A stretch of DNA of 64,000 nt from Seohaeicola_A nanhaiensis (GTDB taxonomy: Bacteria; Pseudomonadota; Alphaproteobacteria; Rhodobacterales; Rhodobacteraceae). The position numbers and the translations under genes are program-made. This document shows positions 60,004 through 64,000 of the stretch, piece by piece. A model generated the notes under the pieces. The model was not told the origin of the DNA, did no database searches, and worked only from the letters and a program-made list of their open reading frames with translations. Every line of letters starts with the position of its first letter. The first letter of the stretch is position 1. The DNA lies in the NCBI RefSeq assembly GCF_042654245.1, contig NZ_JBHSGI010000031.1, forward strand, positions 1 through 64,000. Direction: 5' to 3'.

Positions 60004-60390
60004 TCAGGTCCTGTCGGCCATCCATTCAAACGCATAGTCCTTGCCGATCTGCACGACCTGCTTGTCGAACATCAGCAAGCGCGTCGCCGACATGTCGAGG
60101 AACTCGTGTTCGTCGGGGATCATGACCTCGGTCTGATAGGGTTGTGCATGCATTTCCTTGCGAGCGGCTTCGGAAACGAACCAGGCTTCGGAAAAGCCGT
60201 CGTAGTCGAGAGTGCCGACACCGGAAAATCCGCTGCTCGGTCTGATGTGATGCTGGACGTAGCGTTTGAGAAACCGTTCGATATTCGGTGTCTTTGCGAC
60301 TAGAGGGCCGTGGATTTCGCCCCAATGGCGATGGAATTCATCCAGCGTGAGCCCCGGCTTTCGCTTGTAGAAGCCAAGCAATATCAGCAT
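60004..60390 (-). CDS. EthD-domain protein, tandem paralogue
   Basis: The 128-residue protein is the same length as the previous copy and shares long identical blocks (GFYKRKPGLTL, LKRYVQHH, LDYDGFSE, QVVQIGKDYA). I judge about 60% identity by eye. It follows the epoxide-hydrolase-like gene by 12 bases. Duplicated EthD genes may form a heterodimer or serve two steps. Confidence 0.87.
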   Translation of the reverse strand: MLILLGFYKRKPGLTLDEFHRHWGEIHGPLVAKTPNIERFLKRYVQHHIRPSSGFSGVGTLDYDGFSEAWFVSEAARKEMHAQPYQTEVMIPDEHEFLDMSATRLLMFDKQVVQIGKDYAFEWMADRT

Positions 60391-60402
60391 GTTGTTTACC
60401 TC

Positions 60403-61500
60403 TTAGGGAGTTGGCGCCGCATCATCCGGCACGAGGTGGGGCATTTCGGCAAGAATCCAGCGCGTGAGTTCGAGATTCACACGTTCGGGCCGTTCCTGCG
60501 CCATCCAGTGACCGGAATGAACGATTCGCTCTGTCAGGTTGCGGCAGGACGCGCGCATCGGTTCGGCCAATCGCGAGTCCACGGATTCGCAGGTGATGTC
60601 GTAGCGCCCGGCGAGAAACAGCACGGGCATCTCGAGGCGGCCGCCATTCAGGGTGGCAGCGGAATATGCAGCGTTGTCTGCATCGTTCAGATAATAGGCA
60701 TTCGGGCCTCGAAAGCCGTTCCGCGACAGGGCATCCGTATAGATCGCAAGATCGGTTTCGGTGAGCACCTGTGTGTCAAGCGGCAGGTCCGGTGCCCTGT
60801 CGGCCCCGCCAAACCAGCCGCCGTTGCGGAAGATGTCGGCATGCGGGCTGGGCTTGCCCAGAGCCTCGGGCTTGCCGTGCCGAAAGAGTGCACGAACCGT
60901 GCACAAGACGTCTGCCTCCATGACCGACGTCGCGCAGTCGAACTGTTCGACATAGAACCTCTGATAGGCCCATTGACCATAGGGCGCGCTGTCTTCGGGA
61001 TAGAGGGTCCTGTCGACCAGCGGCAGCATGTGCTCCATCCCGAATTCCAACGTGCGATAGGGCACGCAGAGATTGGCAACGCCGTGACAGCGATCCGGGT
61101 GATGGCTGGCCACAGACCAGACGGCAGGGGCACCCCAGTCGTGGCCGACCCACACCGCGCTCTCCAGACCAAGCGCATCGGCCAGTCCGATGAGGTCGGC
61201 GACCTGGTGGCGCAGCGCATAGGCCGAAGGATCGTCGTACACCTGCGATCGGCCATAGCCGCGCATGTCGGGCGCGATGGCGCGGAACCCCATGCCGCCG
61301 AGATGGGACAGAACATGCCGCCAGCTCCACGACAGCTCGGGCCAGCCGTGAACAAGGATGATTGGAACGCCGTCCTGCGGCCCGCAGGAGAGATAGAAGA
61401 CACGATGTCCTTGCAGGCTGATGGTGTTCGAAACAATCTCGTGCCGCGGGACGTGCGACAGTGCGGTCGTACCGGTGTGCCCATTGGCTGGTGAGTGCAT
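60403..61500 (-). CDS. Epoxide-hydrolase-type alpha/beta hydrolase
   Basis: About 365 residues from 61500 (GAGG seven bases upstream); the frame to 61599 is an unlikely extension. The oxyanion motif HGWPE is at residues 51-55. The nucleophile position is Asp121 in VGHDWGAPA, as in epoxide hydrolases and haloalkane dehalogenases rather than esterases. The catalytic His is His331 in SGHWMAQERPERVN. Opening an epoxide to a diol would fit the LimB-like monooxygenase at 44.9 kb. The dehalogenase-specific Asn/Trp halide site is not evident. Confidence 0.85.
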   Translation of the reverse strand: MHSPANGHTGTTALSHVPRHEIVSNTISLQGHRVFYLSCGPQDGVPIILVHGWPELSWSWRHVLSHLGGMGFRAIAPDMRGYGRSQVYDDPSAYALRHQVADLIGLADALGLESAVWVGHDWGAPAVWSVASHHPDRCHGVANLCVPYRTLEFGMEHMLPLVDRTLYPEDSAPYGQWAYQRFYVEQFDCATSVMEADVLCTVRALFRHGKPEALGKPSPHADIFRNGGWFGGADRAPDLPLDTQVLTETDLAIYTDALSRNGFRGPNAYYLNDADNAAYSAATLNGGRLEMPVLFLAGRYDITCESVDSRLAEPMRASCRNLTERIVHSGHWMAQERPERVNLELTRWILAEMPHLVPDDAAPTP

Positions 61501-61550
61501 GTCGGATCCTCGCCCGCGCGGCAGTCTGTCGGGGAAGCTGTGCGGGTCAT

Positions 61551-61568
61551 GACCCCTCTGACGGGGAC
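61551..61568. promoter_or_regulatory. GACCCC-N6-GGGGAC dyad (island motif, copy 8)
   Basis: GACCCC-TCTGAC-GGGGAC has one mismatch to the perfect dyad and the exact spacer. The centre is about 60 bases upstream of the epoxide-hydrolase-like start, in the 105-base gap after the SDR gene. Confidence 0.6.
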
Positions 61569-61605
61569 AGGTCAGATTTGCATCCCGGTTGACGGCCAAG
61601 ACCGG

Positions 61606-62358
61606 TCAGGAGAAATGCAGGCCGCCGTTGATGTCGAGAACGGCACCAGTCACATAACCGGCGGCGGCCGTGCAGAGAAAGGCCATCGGGCCGCCGACCT
61701 CTTCCGGTTCACCCATCCGGCCGGTCGGCAGTTTCGACAGGTCGAACGGCTGACCGGAGGCGCGCAGCATCGGTGTCAGGATCGGCCCCGGCGCGACTGC
61801 GTTCACCGTCACCCCATGTGCCGCGCCTTGCCGGGCAAAATACCGGACCAGTGACTGAATCGCGCCTTTGGACGCGACATAGGCCGGTTCCACATCCAGC
61901 GTGGTGCCGGCGTTGCGCCCGGCCTGCGATGCGACGATGGCGATCTTGCCGCCGCCTCGGTCGATCATGCCACGCATGACCGCCCGCATCATGTTGATCG
62001 GGCCGCGCACGTTCACTTCCATGATCCGCTGATAAAGGGCGTCCCAGTCGCCGCCGTCGCGCCAGTCGCCCTTGCTGTAGATGCCGCTGCATTCGGCATA
62101 GGCGTCAAGCGGACCGAGGCTGGCGATGCAGGCTTCGACCGCGTCCCTGTCTGTGGTGTCGAGCTGATGGGCCTGTGCCTTTGTTCCCGCCGCGTGCAGT
62201 TCTTCGGCCAGATCGTCCGGCCGGCGGATATCGGTCAGGATCAGCCGCGCGCCCAGGCCGGCACAGGCCCGGGCGGTGGCGCTGCCGAGGGAACCCGCCG
62301 CGCCCGATACCAGCACGGTCTTTCCGGAGAGGTCGAAAGGGTTGGCCAGCGGTATCAT
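61606..62358 (-). CDS. SDR-family oxidoreductase
   Basis: The 250-residue SDR starts at 62358, overlapping the monooxygenase stop by ATGA; the frame open to 62721 is a shadow. SGAAGSLG replaces TGxxxGIG, AECSG replaces NNAG, and ASQAGRNAGTTLDVEPAYVASKGA keeps the catalytic residues. Coupling to the aromatic/phenol-type monooxygenase suggests it acts on that enzyme's substrate or product. Confidence 0.86.
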   Translation of the reverse strand: MIPLANPFDLSGKTVLVSGAAGSLGSATARACAGLGARLILTDIRRPDDLAEELHAAGTKAQAHQLDTTDRDAVEACIASLGPLDAYAECSGIYSKGDWRDGGDWDALYQRIMEVNVRGPINMMRAVMRGMIDRGGGKIAIVASQAGRNAGTTLDVEPAYVASKGAIQSLVRYFARQGAAHGVTVNAVAPGPILTPMLRASGQPFDLSKLPTGRMGEPEEVGGPMAFLCTAAAGYVTGAVLDINGGLHFS

Positions 62359-64000
62359 GCGGCCGCTGTGGCCGCTGTGGCCGCGAGGGCGGGCTGGCGC
62401 CGCAGAAGGGTGGCCAACACCTGTTCCATCACGGTCGCCGGATCGGCCGCAGCCTCGAACGCACGCCAGGCCACGTGCGAGTCCGGTCGGACCAGGATCG
62501 CACCCGTACAGCCGATTTCGCATTGCGCCGCCCATTCGCGATCTGTGTCGATCACATCCGTTCCCATGCGAACGGTGCGCAGCGAGACGCCGTGCCGCGC
62601 GGCGGCATTGGTGGCGGCGGGCAGCCATGCGGCGCCGCCATCCGGGACGATCAGGACGAAATCCCCCTTGCCGCAGAGATCCAGCGTGGACAGGCGTGCG
62701 CCGTCCTTCTCGACCCAGCAATGCGGGAGCCGGTGCCCGGGCCGGGTTGTCGGCTGATAGGTTCGGCCCAGGGGATCGCGTTGGGGCGGCAGCGTTCCGT
62801 CGCCGATGACCGCCCCCTGTTCGTAGTGAAAGCCGAGCTCCAGGTCATGCGCCTGCCACTCCATCTCCTGCACCTTGAGCACCTGCTTCAGCCGTGCGCG
62901 GCGGGTGCGGCCTTCATCGTCCTGGGCAAAGAATTTGACGAAGTTCTTGCGGCTGGTTTCGCCATCTCCCCGCACCAGGCCAATGACGCCGTCGGTCAGC
63001 GCATGGTTTTCGAAGGTCATCAGCGCCCAACTGACATTGCGCGCAGCGACCGGCCGGCGCTCGGATTCATAGGTGTCCAGCAGGGCCGGATCGGCCCGAC
63101 CCTTAAGCACCTCGCGCAGTTTCCAGGCCAGGTTATGGGCGTCCTGAATTGCCGAGTTCAGGCCAAGACCCGTGGTCGGCGGATGCCGGTGCGCGGCGTC
63201 TCCGGCCAGAAAGATCCTGTCGAACCGGTAGCGGTCGGCCAGCACGCCTTCGACTTCCCAGTGACCGATGCCGATGATGTCCGGGTCGAGGTCCGGCACC
63301 TTCAGCAGAGCGCGCATCCGTGGCAAGAGCGAGGCCTGATCGAACCGCGCCGGATCATCCGGGCGGAAGGAAAAGTGAAACATCCATTCCTCGGAGTGAC
63401 GGTCGAACCGGGTCGGCCCCAGTTTGCCCAGCACGCCGCTGCTCCACGATCCGCCGTCCGGATTGACGAACCATGTGGTCATGGCCAGATCATCGTCCCA
63501 CCATTGCGACAGGTCGGCCCTGAAATAGACCGTCACCATGTCGACCAGCTTGCGTCGCCCTTCCAGCCGGCTGCCCACTGCCGGGCCGACCGTGCGTCCG
63601 CCGTCTGCGGCAATCAGGTATCGGGCGCGAATGGTCAGATCGCGGTCGTTCTCGAGGTCACGGACGATGGCCGTCACGCGGTCGGCGTCCTGATGCACCT
63701 CTTTCAGCTCGTGGCGGAACAGCAGGCCGTCCGGATTTCGAGCCCGGGCCTGTTCCGTCAGCAAGGGTTCGAGCCGAACCTGCGGATAGAGACAGCTTTC
63801 GCAGGGGCTGTGCCGCCTGTAGTCGGTCAGCGACCCGCCGCCAAAGGATTCGACACTGTGGAATGTGCGCCGGTCCAGCGGGCCGTCGCCGCCGAGGGTC
63901 GTGCACCAGCGGATGCGCTGGATGGCTGACAGCGGCATGGCCTTGTCATAGACGGCCCCGGCCACACCCAACTGGCGGAAGACCTCCATCGTCCGCTGGT
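62355..64000 (-). CDS. FAD-dependent phenol-hydroxylase-type monooxygenase (partial)
   Basis: The gene runs off the window end; 548 codons are visible. The first visible residues, QRTMEVFRQLG, match the segment about 50-60 residues into the family, so the N-terminal GxGxxG motif lies beyond 64000. Visible parts include LIAADGGRTVGPAVG (DG motif), FLAGDAAHRHPPTTGLGLNSAIQDAHNLAWKL (GD motif) and a C-terminal thioredoxin-like domain of about 150 residues. This is the class of PheA/TfdB/MhpA aromatic hydroxylases. It uses NAD(P)H and O2 to hydroxylate a phenolic or enolic ring. Confidence 0.87.
   Translation of the reverse strand, partial: QRTMEVFRQLGVAGAVYDKAMPLSAIQRIRWCTTLGGDGPLDRRTFHSVESFGGGSLTDYRRHSPCESCLYPQVRLEPLLTEQARARNPDGLLFRHELKEVHQDADRVTAIVRDLENDRDLTIRARYLIAADGGRTVGPAVGSRLEGRRKLVDMVTVYFRADLSQWWDDDLAMTTWFVNPDGGSWSSGVLGKLGPTRFDRHSEEWMFHFSFRPDDPARFDQASLLPRMRALLKVPDLDPDIIGIGHWEVEGVLADRYRFDRIFLAGDAAHRHPPTTGLGLNSAIQDAHNLAWKLREVLKGRADPALLDTYESERRPVAARNVSWALMTFENHALTDGVIGLVRGDGETSRKNFVKFFAQDDEGRTRRARLKQVLKVQEMEWQAHDLELGFHYEQGAVIGDGTLPPQRDPLGRTYQPTTRPGHRLPHCWVEKDGARLSTLDLCGKGDFVLIVPDGGAAWLPAATNAAARHGVSLRTVRMGTDVIDTDREWAAQCEIGCTGAILVRPDSHVAWRAFEAAADPATVMEQVLATLLRRQPALAATAATAAA

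Noticed and set aside
62175..63929. 584-codon plus-strand open frame opposite the FAD monooxygenase
   Set aside because: It is opposite intact DG and GD motifs of the monooxygenase; shadow.

Overview
The window is GC-rich (roughly 60-65% by eye), densely packed with codon-biased genes, and carries no rRNA, tRNA, phage, insertion-sequence or CRISPR signal. Gene content (Liv-type ABC transporter, two DctP-type TRAP binding proteins, many CoA-transferases, acyl-CoA dehydrogenases and SDRs, a BKACE enzyme) suggests a metabolically versatile alphaproteobacterium, probably Rhodobacterales. That placement is inferred from gene style, not from a marker gene. Almost every gene belongs to uptake, CoA activation, beta-oxidation-like breakdown or ring oxidation of organic acids, so the window reads as one large catabolic island.

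Layout. 1-6.9 kb (+): branched-chain-type ABC transporter (two ATPases, two permeases, binding protein) with an acyl-CoA synthetase inside the operon, followed by a thiolase. 8.2-14.2 kb (+): operon of a degenerate RibBA-like protein, an APH-fold kinase-like protein, an unknown 138-aa protein, an AttH/CrtC-like protein, an acyl-CoA synthetase and a DUF2889 protein. 14.2-18.6 kb: crotonase, SDR, nitronate monooxygenase-like protein, TetR regulator, HSL-type hydrolase. 18.6-24.5 kb: acyl-CoA synthetase, a pair of acyl-CoA dehydrogenases, an orphan LuxR-type regulator, a second TetR. 24.7-32 kb (-): CrtI-like FAD enzyme, MBL hydrolase, two hotdog genes, CaiB/BaiF CoA-transferase, BKACE enzyme, amidase. 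32.3-35.2 kb: orphan TRAP binding protein, quinone oxidoreductase, GntR. 35.5-45 kb (-): nine-gene operon starting with a limonene-monooxygenase-like LLM enzyme and its flavin reductase, then acyl-CoA dehydrogenase, CaiB, crotonase, HMG-CoA-lyase-like, class-I CoA-transferase, CitE-like lyase and CaiB. 45-52.8 kb: VOC protein, hydrolase, KstD-like flavoprotein, SDR, complete TRAP transporter. 53-56.5 kb (+): MFS transporter, CaiB, HMG-CoA lyase. 56.7-64 kb (-): quinone oxidoreductase, three SDRs, two EthD-domain proteins, an epoxide-hydrolase-like enzyme and a phenol-hydroxylase-type monooxygenase cut by the window end.

How it fits together. The LimB-like monooxygenase, epoxide-hydrolase-fold enzyme, KstD-like dehydrogenase, HMG-CoA-lyase-like and CitE-like enzymes are compatible with breakdown of a cyclic terpenoid or similar alicyclic compound, but the substrate cannot be read from sequence. 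The strongest unexplained signal is an 18-bp dyad, GTCCCC-N6-GGGGAC, found with fixed spacing upstream of at least eight separate transcription units from 8 kb to 61.5 kb, including next to the orphan LuxR gene. This suggests a dedicated regulon that ties the island together. A second dyad family (ACCGG-N4-CCGGT-like) and a third (CGAACGTTCG) mark other promoters and probably belong to the TetR regulators. The second standout is a RibBA paralogue that has lost key catalytic residues in both domains yet sits first in a catabolic operon.
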